NCBI GenBank assembly: GCA_900542875.1
Contig: UQPH01000003.1
Span: forward strand, 25,003 to 89,002
Length of the DNA stretch: 64,000 nucleotides
DNA from: an uncultured Eubacterium sp.
GTDB taxonomy: Bacteria > Bacillota > Clostridia > Oscillospirales > Acutalibacteraceae
Reading direction: 5' to 3'
Shown here: positions 1-7,944 of the stretch, in pieces
Position numbering within the stretch: position 1 is the first letter of the stretch
Layout: every line of letters begins with the position of its first letter
Made by a program: the position numbers and the translations under genes
The notes under the pieces: generated by a model
What the model was told of the DNA's origin: nothing
Seen by the model: the letters and a program-made list of their open reading frames with translations, nothing else
The model's database searches: none

Positions 1-642
1 AGACGAATCCAAATTAGCCATCTTACATTTATTCTCGGCGGCAAGAGCGGGAGTACCCGTAACATAGGATATTTCACCCGAAATAAGTTCGTAAGCCGAA
101 ACATTAAAACGAGAATCCAAAACGGTTTGCACCACGCTGTATGTAGGATAAACTTTGTCTATCACGCCGACAAGATATTTTCCGTAAAGCACAGCGTCAC
201 CCTTTTTGACTCCGTTTGCAGAGCCCTTGGAAATCGTAAACGACTTATATATATCCGCACTGTCTCTGCCAATAACCGAAGCCTCGACAAACTCAAAATC
301 CTTATTTTCCTCTTTAAGTCCGAGAAATTCCTTATAAAGTTCGTTTTGCTTTTTCAAATTTTCGTAATCCACAAGTTCGGATTGCAACTCGCCGACTTGA
401 TTTTGCAAATCGGAGATTTCCTTTTCGTACTGAGCGTCGCCTTTTACATTTCCCGCAATTTTATCCACTCCGTTCGCAATCTTCTGTGCAACATAGTGGC
501 AGGGGGTAAAGACGGTGCCGACAACCGTGGACTGAGCCGATTCGCCATGTCCGTTAGCCGCCGCAATCAGCGCACCCAAAAGCAAAAATCCCACAATAGC
601 CGCAACCAGCTTAAAGGGTCTGCTCTTAAAAATACTTTTCAT
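1..642 (-). CDS. mreC: Rod shape-determining protein MreC (C-terminal part outside window)
   Basis: The minus strand reads an open frame of 214 codons that begins with ATG at 642 and runs off the left edge. The N-terminus is basic and followed by one membrane segment (about residues 10-29). A coiled-coil stretch with heptad-like leucines follows at about 67-100. The start of the beta-domain comes next, with the family-typical pattern ASVIGRD...SKGSANGVKKGD. MreC is a membrane-anchored extracytoplasmic scaffold that couples cytoplasmic MreB filaments to wall synthesis. It sits 26 bases downstream of mreB, the classical mreBC order. mreD is expected beyond the edge but cannot be seen. Confidence 0.93.
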   Translation of the reverse strand, partial: MKSIFKSRPFKLVAAIVGFLLLGALIAAANGHGESAQSTVVGTVFTPCHYVAQKIANGVDKIAGNVKGDAQYEKEISDLQNQVGELQSELVDYENLKKQNELYKEFLGLKEENKDFEFVEASVIGRDSADIYKSFTISKGSANGVKKGDAVLYGKYLVGVIDKVYPTYSVVQTVLDSRFNVSAYELISGEISYVTGTPALAAENKCKMANLDSS

Positions 643-668
643 AAAGACACCACTTAACCAAAACTGAA

Positions 669-1649
669 TTATTTTGCTCTTCTTAATTTAACAGATGTTC
701 CCAATGCTACGCAGTCGTTGAAATTTTCGGGAACAATAACAGGTATGCCTATTTCTTCTTCAATAAGTTTCGGCAAACCTCTGAGTTGGCTCGCACCGCC
801 GGTAAGGTAAATACCTCTGTCGATAATATCGGACGCAAGCTCCGGAAGAGTAACCTCCAAAGTTTCCTTAATAACTGCGATAATCTGGCTCACGGGCTCC
901 TGCAAAACATATCTCACATCAGCCGAAGTAATCTCCACGCTGCCGGGAAGACCGTCTGCAAGGTTTCTGCCTCTTACTTCCATCGCCGCCTCGCCGTCAT
1001 ATTCCGCCGCCGAACCGAGTTTAAGTTTAATATCCTCGGCGGTTCTCTCGCCGATAAGGAGATTATGATTCTTTCTCATATAAGAAACAATGGCCTCGTC
1101 CATAGCCTCGCCGCCGACTTTTATGCTGTTACAGCAGGCAATTCCGCCGAGAGACAGCACCGCAACATCACAGGTACCGCCGCCGATGTCTATAATCATC
1201 GAGCCTGTTGCCTCATAAACAGGAAGTCCGACACCCAAAGCCGCCGCCATTGACGATTCGATAAGTTCAACCTCCTGAGCACCCGCCGAGCGAACGGCGT
1301 CCTCAACGGCTCTGCGTTCAACTTCGGTAACATCCGACGGAACACTGATAACAACTCTGGTCTTTGTAAAAATGTTCTTTGTAGATGAACGATACATAAA
1401 ATCGTGGAGCATATCGGCAGTCATATCAAAGTCGGCAATAACACCGTCACGCATTGGGCGAACGGCTACTATCGAGCCGGGGGTTCTGCCTATCATATTT
1501 TTAGCCTCGTTACCCGTTGCAAGCACTCGTTTTGACTTAACGTCAACAGCGACAACGGACGGCTCATTGATAATAATATGTCCCTTTTTGTCGGCAACTT
1601 TAGTATTTGATGTACCCAAATCAATACCTATATCTCTGGAAAAAAGCAT
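669..1649 (-). CDS. mreB: Rod shape-determining protein MreB/Mbl, actin-like
   Basis: 326 residues, close to the usual 330-345 for this family. The actin-fold nucleotide motifs are visible: phosphate-1 DIGIDLGTSNTKV near residues 6-18, phosphate-2 IIDIGGGTCDVAV near 151-163, and the adenosine motif YLTGGASQL near 282-290. The protein forms membrane-associated filaments that orient lateral peptidoglycan synthesis. mreC follows 26 bases downstream, so the two are probably co-transcribed. It could equally be called Mbl, because the paralogues cannot be separated by eye. Confidence 0.96.
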   Translation of the reverse strand: MLFSRDIGIDLGTSNTKVADKKGHIIINEPSVVAVDVKSKRVLATGNEAKNMIGRTPGSIVAVRPMRDGVIADFDMTADMLHDFMYRSSTKNIFTKTRVVISVPSDVTEVERRAVEDAVRSAGAQEVELIESSMAAALGVGLPVYEATGSMIIDIGGGTCDVAVLSLGGIACCNSIKVGGEAMDEAIVSYMRKNHNLLIGERTAEDIKLKLGSAAEYDGEAAMEVRGRNLADGLPGSVEITSADVRYVLQEPVSQIIAVIKETLEVTLPELASDIIDRGIYLTGGASQLRGLPKLIEEEIGIPVIVPENFNDCVALGTSVKLRRAK

Positions 1650-1769
1650 AAATAATTCCCGCTTTCATTAAAATCTCATATGTAATTATTTATTATATAA
1701 TATAAATACAATAATCTCAACAAGATATTTGAAAAATTAATAATTTTGTCAAATAATACAAAAATAAAA

Positions 1770-1814
1770 ACAGACGATACAAATTTGCTGTTGAAAGTAA
1801 AACGCATCGTCTGT
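1770..1814 (-). terminator. Rho-independent terminator of the GPH symporter gene
   Basis: Arms ACAGACGAT (1806-1814) and ATCGTCTGT (1770-1778) pair over 9 bp across a 27-base loop. On the minus strand they are followed by TTTTTATTTTT. The site lies 13 bases beyond the symporter stop codon and 120 bases before mreB. Confidence 0.75.
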
Positions 1815-1826
1815 AAATTTGTAGTT

Positions 1827-3794
1827 TTATGCCTCAACCGTCTCGATAATTTCCGGCTCGGATTCAAACATCTCGTCCCAATGGGAATAATACTCAACCT
1901 GCTTCATGAGTTTGCGAGCCTGAATATAATCGTAAGCCTTTTTATGAAACAAATCAAGTTCCTTTGACGCTTCTTTAAGCCTTGCCGATTTAAGCTGTGC
2001 CTGTTCTTTTGTATCCTCGGGCAATGCGTTAGCCTCGTTATATTTGTCCATGGTAGGCTCACTTATACCGTAAAGTTCCTCAACGCTGTGCGAGAGAAGC
2101 TCCTCTGCTTTTTTAACCTTTGCCGCCATCTTCGGTTGATTAAAGCGTTCTTTTTCATCGGCAACTATTTCAAGAGCCTTAATTTTGCTCCTCAGTTTTT
2201 TACGTTCTTTACCCGTTGCATTTACATATTCCGCCTTGCTTTTTTCAAAGCTTTCAAGCGAGTCGGCGTAAATTTTCTTTGCCTCCTCAAGTTCACCGTC
2301 CGAAAGCGAATCGGTAGCATAATCCTCAAGTGCGGCACGGATTTTGAGCACCTTAATATGCGAATCGTGTTGTTCTTCCGTAAGAGTATACATAGTAATA
2401 AACGGAATAAGCGCAAGCACATAACCGACAAGAGCAATCATAATCATACCCTTTGAAAGAGGCTCACGGAATGAGAGTTTATACAAATCGTCATAATTAT
2501 CGCTCAAACCAAAGTAGTTCTGCATAACAACAGTTTGAAGCAGATAAGTTACGCCCATAGAAATAAACGTACCTATAATACCCACAAACTGTCCCATAAG
2601 TCCCTCTAATCTTTCACCCGTTTTGTACTGCTGATAGTCCAAAACATCGGCATTCATCGCACCGTCGGCAATAAGAGTAAAGGTATTAAAGAAACCTCTG
2701 AGCCAAACAAATACATAAAGCACCCAAATATGTTCAATACAGAAATACATTCCTACCAAACAAAAGATATTTGCGACCATATACATAATGTAGTAATTTC
2801 TCTTTCCGATTTTACGAATAAGAAACGGCGCAAGAAGCATAGCCGGAGTAGCGGCGGCGCCGAACACCGTCATAAGCGTACCGTTCATAACACCCTGCTG
2901 CTCGGTGGTAAGATTAAGAGCGTCTTTAATTCCGTAATAAAAATACCATGTTGTGATATTACCTGCACCTGCCGTAAGCAAAATAAACCAAGAGGTAAGC
3001 GAGCGTGCCCACTGATATTTATTTGCAATTCCTGCCGCAATTCCCTTAAAAAACGGCACTTTCGGAGTATAGTCCTTTGATACGATAATCCTCTCTTTGG
3101 TACCCGTATAGCTGAGAATTCCTATCAACGCACCGCCGATACCGAAAATAGGCATAATAACTCTGTATGCACCGATATGTTCAAGACCGCCCGTATAACC
3201 TGCGATAATAGGAACTACAAAACCCATTATACTCGGCGAAAGCGAATAAATAAAAGTAGAAACGGTGATAATATCCGCACGTTCCGTTGAGTTGGGACTC
3301 ATTACCTGAACCAGCGTTGCGTAAGCCTGGTCGTAAAACGGATAGCAAAGTTGAAGAAGCATATATGTAACGAATAAAGCCCAAAGTCTTTGATTATAAG
3401 ACATGGTCTCAAACGGTAAAAAAGCAAAAATCGTAATCAAAACACCCGACGGAATACCCGTATAAAGAAGATACGGTCGGAATTTGCCCTTACTGCTTCT
3501 TGTGTTATCGATTATGTATCCTCTCAAAGGACCTAAAAACAAGCCGATAACCGTCGCGATAATATTCAGTTTAACAAGGTCACCGTTTTTTAAGCCAAGC
3601 GCAGAGCCTGCAAGCAAACTTGTTGCAGAAAGTCCGATGTAATAAATAGTGAAAATAACCGATTTTACGCCTATACCGCCTACGCTGTATGCAAGAATTT
3701 CTTTATACGGAACATATCTGCCCTGCGGAGGTTTACTCCAATGCTCCTTTACGGACGATATTGTGCCCTTTATTTTTTCGCCTGATATTTTCAT
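1827..3794 (-). CDS. GPH-family (MFS_2) sugar:cation symporter with long C-terminal extension
   Basis: 655 residues. Residues about 25-470 carry roughly twelve hydrophobic segments and resemble the glycoside-pentoside-hexuronide:cation symporters of the major facilitator superfamily, including the loop RGYIIDNTRSSKGKFRPYLL near residue 90 and ADGAMNADVLDYQQYKTGERLEG near 385. Such proteins normally stop at about 450-480 residues. Here about 170 charged, helix-prone residues (475-645) follow the last membrane segment, rich in Glu, Lys and Ala and probably cytoplasmic. ATG at 3794 is preceded by AAAGGGG. It is a single gene with its own promoter and terminator. The substrate is unknown; a sugar or glycoside is likely from the family. 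Confidence 0.82.
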   Translation of the reverse strand: MKISGEKIKGTISSVKEHWSKPPQGRYVPYKEILAYSVGGIGVKSVIFTIYYIGLSATSLLAGSALGLKNGDLVKLNIIATVIGLFLGPLRGYIIDNTRSSKGKFRPYLLYTGIPSGVLITIFAFLPFETMSYNQRLWALFVTYMLLQLCYPFYDQAYATLVQVMSPNSTERADIITVSTFIYSLSPSIMGFVVPIIAGYTGGLEHIGAYRVIMPIFGIGGALIGILSYTGTKERIIVSKDYTPKVPFFKGIAAGIANKYQWARSLTSWFILLTAGAGNITTWYFYYGIKDALNLTTEQQGVMNGTLMTVFGAAATPAMLLAPFLIRKIGKRNYYIMYMVANIFCLVGMYFCIEHIWVLYVFVWLRGFFNTFTLIADGAMNADVLDYQQYKTGERLEGLMGQFVGIIGTFISMGVTYLLQTVVMQNYFGLSDNYDDLYKLSFREPLSKGMIMIALVGYVLALIPFITMYTLTEEQHDSHIKVLKIRAALEDYATDSLSDGELEEAKKIYADSLESFEKSKAEYVNATGKERKKLRSKIKALEIVADEKERFNQPKMAAKVKKAEELLSHSVEELYGISEPTMDKYNEANALPEDTKEQAQLKSARLKEASKELDLFHKKAYDYIQARKLMKQVEYYSHWDEMFESEPEIIETVEA

Positions 3795-3843
3795 CGTTAC
3801 CCCTTTATGAAACGCTGTATTTGCAGTGCACGGTTTCTGTAAA

Positions 3844-3872
3844 ATTATAACATATTAAACAATCAATATCAA
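3844..3872 (-). promoter_or_regulatory. Sigma-A-type promoter for the GPH symporter
   Basis: On the minus strand, TTGATA (3867-3872), a 17-base spacer and a perfect TATAAT (3844-3849), about 50 bases upstream of the ATG at 3794. Confidence 0.7.
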
Positions 3873-3897
3873 TGATTTTTTGTGTAAAATTAATAAA

Positions 3898-3931
3898 CGG
3901 ATTTTCCGACACAAGTGTATCGAAAAATCCG
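3898..3931 (-). terminator. Terminator of the polysaccharide deacetylase gene, possibly bidirectional
   Basis: Twelve-base arms (3898-3909 and 3920-3931) pair with one T:G wobble around a 10-base loop. The hairpin starts 8 bases beyond the deacetylase stop codon. TTTATTAATTTT follows on the minus strand and TTTTTCTT on the plus strand. Confidence 0.75.
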
Positions 3932-3938
3932 TTTTTTC

Positions 3939-4790
3939 TTATAATCCAACCGTAAAAGTATAACCCTGCTGCACAATATCGTCAATAACCTTACCGAGAA
4001 TATCGGCATTCGTTTTGCTTACCGCATGAAGCAGAATTATCTCACCCGGGTGTGTAGATTCACATATATCTGTAAATGCCTTTGTTTCATCCGGCTGTTT
4101 ATCTACATCCCAATCGGCATAAGCGAAACTCCAAAACACGGATTTATACCCCAAATCATTTACTATACCCAATGCACGCTCGGAGAACTCACCTTTCGGA
4201 AAGCGAAAATAACTCATAGTATAACCGTATTCCTTTTCCATATAATCATGAAGATAAGTTACCTCTTCCCTTGCCACCTCGTCGCTGACCTCATCCATAG
4301 TATAGTGACGATAGGAGTGATTGCCCACTATATGACCCTCGTCAATCATTCGGCGGATAAGGTCGGGGTTATCCTTTGCAAAATCATAGGTAACAAAGAA
4401 AATCGCCTGAACATTTTTCTCTTTTAATACATCCAAAATCTGCGGAGTATAGCCGTTTTCATATCCTTCGTCAAAGGTGAGACATATGCTTTTTTCGTCC
4501 GGCAAAAGCCAATTTGCATTAAATGATCTGAACCTCTCCTGAAGTTTAACGGGATCGGCAGGCTGCTTATGGTCCTTTATATTTCCCGGTCCCCACACAA
4601 CCTTTTCCGTGCTCAAATCGCTTATGCCTGCCACAGCCTGAGCGGTGGGTGCGGTATTCTCCACGGTCTCGGAAGTGCTCTCGTTTTGATTACCGATTGT
4701 ATTATTTTCATTGGTCTTTATCTCTGCCTTACAGCCGCAAAACAGACAGACTAGCACCAAAAAAGGAATCAGTATTTTTATTTTTTTCAT
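3939..4790 (-). CDS. PdaA-like polysaccharide (muramic delta-lactam type) deacetylase, probable lipoprotein
   Basis: 283 residues from ATG at 4790, chosen because GGGAGG lies 8 bases upstream; a longer frame from TTG at 4805 would overlap that site. The N-terminus is basic plus hydrophobic and reaches cysteines in CLFCGCK, a plausible lipobox. The NodB-type deacetylase domain covers about residues 85-280: motif 1 LTFDEGYENGY, motif 2 NHSYRH (metal-binding His residues) and motif 3 RFPKGEF. The TFDxGYENGY form is typical of PdaA, which de-N-acetylates muramic acid on the way to the delta-lactam, as in spore cortex. The role here could be vegetative wall modification instead. A terminator-like hairpin covers its ribosome-binding site (see 4798-4827). 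Confidence 0.85.
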   Translation of the reverse strand: MKKIKILIPFLVLVCLFCGCKAEIKTNENNTIGNQNESTSETVENTAPTAQAVAGISDLSTEKVVWGPGNIKDHKQPADPVKLQERFRSFNANWLLPDEKSICLTFDEGYENGYTPQILDVLKEKNVQAIFFVTYDFAKDNPDLIRRMIDEGHIVGNHSYRHYTMDEVSDEVAREEVTYLHDYMEKEYGYTMSYFRFPKGEFSERALGIVNDLGYKSVFWSFAYADWDVDKQPDETKAFTDICESTHPGEIILLHAVSKTNADILGKVIDDIVQQGYTFTVGL

Positions 4791-4797
4791 AACAAAA

Positions 4798-4827
4798 CCT
4801 CCCAAGACTATTTTCTGTCTCGGGAGG
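4798..4827 (-). terminator. Terminator hairpin between prfB and the deacetylase that also contains the deacetylase Shine-Dalgarno
   Basis: Arms 4798-4808 and 4817-4827 (CCTCCCGAGAC / GTCTTGGGAGG on the minus strand) form 11 pairs with one wobble around an 8-base loop, followed by TTTTGTT. The 3' arm contains GGGAGG, the only good ribosome-binding site for the ATG at 4790. Folding would therefore both terminate prfB transcripts and hide the start site of the next gene. Confidence 0.8.
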
Positions 4828-4847
4828 AAAAATACTAATGTTAAATT

Positions 4848-5966
4848 TTAGTTTTTGTTTGATTCAAGGCTTTTCATTTTAAGGTAAGCGTTAATGAATC
4901 CGTCCAAATCTCCGTCCATAACAGCAGTTATGTTGCCCATTTCATAATTTGTTCTGTGGTCCTTAACCATTGTGTACGGCATAAATACATAGGAGCGAAT
5001 CTGACTGCCCCATGCGATTTCCTTTTGGTCGCCCTTAATATCCTCAATTTTTTCGAGATTTTCTCTCTCCTTGATTTCCACAAGTTTTGATTTAAGCATA
5101 CGCATAGCGACTTCTCTGTTTTGGTGCTGAGAACGCTCTATCTGACACGAAACAACGATGCCCGTAGGAATATGGGTAAGACGAACGGCAGACGAGGTTT
5201 TATTTACCTTTTGTCCGCCTGCACCCGAGGCACGATAAACATCCATCTTAATATCCTCTTCACGAATTTCGACATCAACATCATCGTCAATTTCCGGCAT
5301 AACCTCAACAGATGCAAACGATGTATGACGGCGACCCGACGAGTCAAACGGAGATACACGAACAAGTCTGTGAATACCCATTTCGCCGTGTAAATAACCG
5401 TAAGCGTTTTCGCCCTCTACCAAAATAGTAGCGCTCTTAATTCCGGCAACATCACCCTCAAGATAATCAAGGGTAGAAACCTTGTAGCCTTTTCTCTCGC
5501 CCCAGCGGTTATACATTCTGAAAAGCATCTCTGCCCAGTCCTGAGCCTCTGTTCCGCCTGCTCCGGCATGAAATGTCAAAATTGCATTATTGTCATCGAA
5601 CTCACCGTTTAGTAAGGTGGAAAGAGTAAGCGATTCAATTTTTTTCTCAATATCGTCAACCGACTTTGTGCAATCTTCGATTAAACTTTCGTCGTTTTCT
5701 TCGTCAGCCAGTTCAATCATAACCTGTGCGTCCTCAAAATCACCTTTAAGGCTTTCGTATGAAGCAATCTTTGCCTTTAGAGAACCGATTTTTTGCATAG
5801 TCTTTTGGCTCTGTTGCATATCGTCCCAAAAATCCGGAGCACTGCTCTGCTTTTCAAGTTCGGAAACCTCTTTAACAAGGTTATCGATATCAAGCGCCTC
5901 TTTAAGATTTTCAATAGGTTTCTCGGACTGCATTAATCTCTGATTAAGTTCTTCAAATTCCAGCAT
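4848..5966 (-). CDS. prfB: Peptide chain release factor 2, encoded without programmed frameshift
   Basis: 372 residues in a single frame from ATG at 5966, preceded by CGGAGAT. The stop-codon recognition tripeptide SPF appears in RVSPFDSSGRRHTSF near residue 203, and the GGQ hydrolysis motif in SGAGGQKVNKT near 248. Together they identify RF2, which releases chains at UGA and UAA. In many bacteria prfB carries an in-frame UGA near codon 26 with a +1 frameshift. Here the equivalent place reads GCG CTT GAT ATC with no UGA and no extra base, so autoregulation by frameshifting is absent. Confidence 0.97.
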   Translation of the reverse strand: MLEFEELNQRLMQSEKPIENLKEALDIDNLVKEVSELEKQSSAPDFWDDMQQSQKTMQKIGSLKAKIASYESLKGDFEDAQVMIELADEENDESLIEDCTKSVDDIEKKIESLTLSTLLNGEFDDNNAILTFHAGAGGTEAQDWAEMLFRMYNRWGERKGYKVSTLDYLEGDVAGIKSATILVEGENAYGYLHGEMGIHRLVRVSPFDSSGRRHTSFASVEVMPEIDDDVDVEIREEDIKMDVYRASGAGGQKVNKTSSAVRLTHIPTGIVVSCQIERSQHQNREVAMRMLKSKLVEIKERENLEKIEDIKGDQKEIAWGSQIRSYVFMPYTMVKDHRTNYEMGNITAVMDGDLDGFINAYLKMKSLESNKN

Positions 5967-6019
5967 ATAAATCTCCGTAAATCTATTATATATGTTTATA
6001 ATTATAATACCGAGTAAAC

Positions 6020-6048
6020 ATTATATACCATATTCCACTTTTTTTCAA
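6020..6048 (-). promoter_or_regulatory. Sigma-A-type promoter for prfB
   Basis: On the minus strand, TTGAAA (6043-6048), 17 bases, TATAAT (6020-6025), about 50 bases upstream of the prfB ATG. Confidence 0.65.
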
Positions 6049-6075
6049 GTAAAAAAAGCCACTCTCATAACAGTA

Positions 6076-6128
6076 TTGACAAAGTAATAAAAATCTGCAA
6101 AAATATTACCATGCCTTGACAAAATAAT
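6076..6128 (+). promoter_or_regulatory. Two direct copies of TTGACAAARTAAT upstream of the ECF sigma gene
   Basis: TTGACAAAGTAAT (6076-6088) and TTGACAAAATAAT (6116-6128) are direct repeats exactly 40 bp apart, ending 26 bases before the sigma factor ATG. Each contains a perfect -35-like TTGACA, but neither has a convincing -10 at 17 bases. They could be ECF-type promoter elements or an operator pair for autoregulation. Confidence 0.4.
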
Positions 6129-6154
6129 CAGGGTTCGGTTTTAGGAGAAGCGTT

Positions 6155-6697
6155 ATGCTGAATATGTTTTTAACCTTGCTTGACACTCAGGAGGATAGGG
6201 AAAAATTCACCTACCTGTATGATACATATAAAAATCTGATGTATTGGATAGCAATAAAAAAGACAAACTGTATAGAGGACGCCGAGGAATGTGTGCAGGA
6301 TACATTTTTCTATACGGCAAAGCATTTCGACAGAATAGGAGAAGTAGACTCCAAAAGGACGAAGTGCTATCTGAGCACAATAGTGTCGGGATTTGCAATA
6401 AATATATACAACAAATCAATAAACGAAAGCACCGCAGAATTTAATCAAGAAATCGAAAATGACTTCGACGGTGACGCTTTCAACGAATTTGACAGCGTTG
6501 AAATTTCGGTTATGATTGATAAAATTCTGTGCGAGCAGGACAAAATTCTTTTGTATCTAAAATATGTATACGGCTACAAGAGCGTTGAAATCGCAGACAT
6601 TTACGGTGTAAACGATACCTATGTAAGAAAGAGAATACAAAGGGCAAAAAAGAAATTAAAGGACAGCCTCAGTCAGAGTAACACGGATGTAATATAA
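6155..6697 (+). CDS. ECF-type RNA polymerase sigma factor
   Basis: 180 residues. Sigma region 2 covers about residues 17-60 (YDTYKNLMYWIAIKKTNCIE and EECVQDTFFYTAKHFD). After an acidic linker (about 90-115), region 4 lies at about 125-172, with a helix-turn-helix VEIADIYGVNDTYVRKRIQRA. There is no region 1 or 3, the layout of extracytoplasmic-function sigma factors. ATG at 6155 follows GGAG. A membrane protein starts 13 bases downstream, the usual sigma/anti-sigma arrangement. The regulon is probably the neighbouring secreted-protein/ABC genes, which is inference. Confidence 0.9.
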   Translation: MLNMFLTLLDTQEDREKFTYLYDTYKNLMYWIAIKKTNCIEDAEECVQDTFFYTAKHFDRIGEVDSKRTKCYLSTIVSGFAINIYNKSINESTAEFNQEIENDFDGDAFNEFDSVEISVMIDKILCEQDKILLYLKYVYGYKSVEIADIYGVNDTYVRKRIQRAKKKLKDSLSQSNTDVI

Positions 6698-6710
6698 GAG
6701 GAACAATAAG

Positions 6711-7346
6711 ATGAATAATTTAGAAACCGCTTGCTTGCTTTCGTGCGAAAGATGGGTAGATACTTTTGAAAAAGAAATACCCGAGCATACATTCAGCAAG
6801 GAACATAACGAAAAAATGAAGCCCCTGCTCAGCGACAATTTAATCAAATACAAGCCGAAGCTGTCAAAGAAAACGCTTAAATTCATACTCATTGCGGCGA
6901 TTATAATGTCTCTTGCAATTAGCGTTTTTGTAACAGCAAAGCCTGCCTTTGAAAAATATTCATTTAATAAATATTCCGACCATTCGGAATATGAAGTTCT
7001 TGCTCAAAAAAAGAAAACGAAAAAAGTTAAATCCCTCACAATCAATTACATACCTAAAGACTTTGAAAAAACAGAAATTGATGAGAGCGATTATATGTTT
7101 ATGTATAGATATGAAAAAAACGACGAATTTTTTTATGTCAAAAAACTTCAATTAGGCGGCACCACCTCTATCAACACCGAAAAGTACGGTAGTGAAAAAA
7201 TAAAAATAGGAAGTTTGGATGCCGTTTATTATCAACCTGAAATTAATATTGGAGGATTATTATTTAATAACAGTGAATACGTTTATATTGTATGCGGCAA
7301 TATAAGCAAAGAAGAACTTGTAAAAATTGCACAAGGTATACAGTAA
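6711..7346 (+). CDS. Probable membrane anti-sigma factor (DUF4367-like ectodomain)
   Basis: 211 residues: a cytoplasmic N-terminus (about 1-55), one membrane segment at about 57-77 (FILIAAIIMSLAISVFVTA) and an extracytoplasmic C-terminal domain (about 95-211) of alternating beta-like stretches ending ISKEELVKIAQGIQ. This layout, and the position directly behind an ECF sigma gene, match Clostridial anti-sigma proteins with a DUF4367-type sensor domain. It would hold the sigma factor inactive until an envelope signal arrives. No zinc-binding ZAS motif (HxxxCxxC) is visible. A terminator follows at once, so sigma and anti-sigma form a two-gene operon. Confidence 0.72.
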   Translation: MNNLETACLLSCERWVDTFEKEIPEHTFSKEHNEKMKPLLSDNLIKYKPKLSKKTLKFILIAAIIMSLAISVFVTAKPAFEKYSFNKYSDHSEYEVLAQKKKTKKVKSLTINYIPKDFEKTEIDESDYMFMYRYEKNDEFFYVKKLQLGGTTSINTEKYGSEKIKIGSLDAVYYQPEINIGGLLFNNSEYVYIVCGNISKEELVKIAQGIQ

Positions 7347-7354
7347 TTTTTTGT

Positions 7355-7382
7355 AAGAAAAACCAAATTTTTGGTTTTTCTT
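7355..7382 (+). terminator. Terminator of the sigma/anti-sigma operon
   Basis: A perfect inverted repeat AAGAAAAACCAAA (7355-7367) / TTTGGTTTTTCTT (7370-7382), followed by ATTTTTTTG. Confidence 0.85.
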
Positions 7383-7441
7383 ATTTTTTTGTCACAAAAC
7401 GTACTCTTTTAGGGATATAGAGTAATGAAGGAGGTGACAGT

Positions 7442-7840
7442 ATGAATAAAGCGAAAAGCAGTAGAATACTATTTTCAATTCTGCTAATAGTACTAACTTT
7501 GTTCAGTACTGCAACAATAGCTTACGCCGATACCGAAGACAGCAACATTTCACCCTGTTATTCCAGTATAGATAAAAACTATGCTCAATTAGATATTACA
7601 GGCGTTAAGGCGAAGTGTTTTGCAAGCTTAAGCACAAAAAGTCCAAAAAATCTAAAAATAGTAATGGAACTGCAAAAGAAAAAGTCTAACGGCTATGAAA
7701 CCGTTAAAACTTGGACAAGCAGTAAAACAGGAACAAGGCTGTCTATGTCAGAGTCAAGAAACATCAATGCGCTCTGCACCTACAGGCTAAAGGTCACCTA
7801 TACTGCCGGAAGCGAACAAGTTGTTGCATACAAATACTAA
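7442..7840 (+). CDS. Small secreted protein of unknown function
   Basis: 132 residues, starting with ATG at 7442 behind a strong GAAGGAGGTGA. A signal peptide is clear: KAKSSR, a hydrophobic core of about 18 residues, and a likely AYA cleavage site near residue 29. The mature part (about 100 residues) is rich in Ser, Thr and Lys with alternating beta-type stretches, such as CFASLSTKSPKNLKIVMELQ and YRLKVTYTAG. It holds three cysteines. I recall similar small secreted proteins in gut Clostridia but no function for them. It lies between the sigma/anti-sigma pair and an ABC transporter operon, and may be controlled by the sigma factor or exported with its neighbours. Confidence 0.8.
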   Translation: MNKAKSSRILFSILLIVLTLFSTATIAYADTEDSNISPCYSSIDKNYAQLDITGVKAKCFASLSTKSPKNLKIVMELQKKKSNGYETVKTWTSSKTGTRLSMSESRNINALCTYRLKVTYTAGSEQVVAYKY

Positions 7841-7944
7841 GTGCAATTTCACAACTGATTTTCAAAAACTTCACCATTTAACTTTTCAGGGGATTCGTTA
7901 AATAAAAACACATCAAAAAACATTAATGAAAAAGGAGATAAAAC

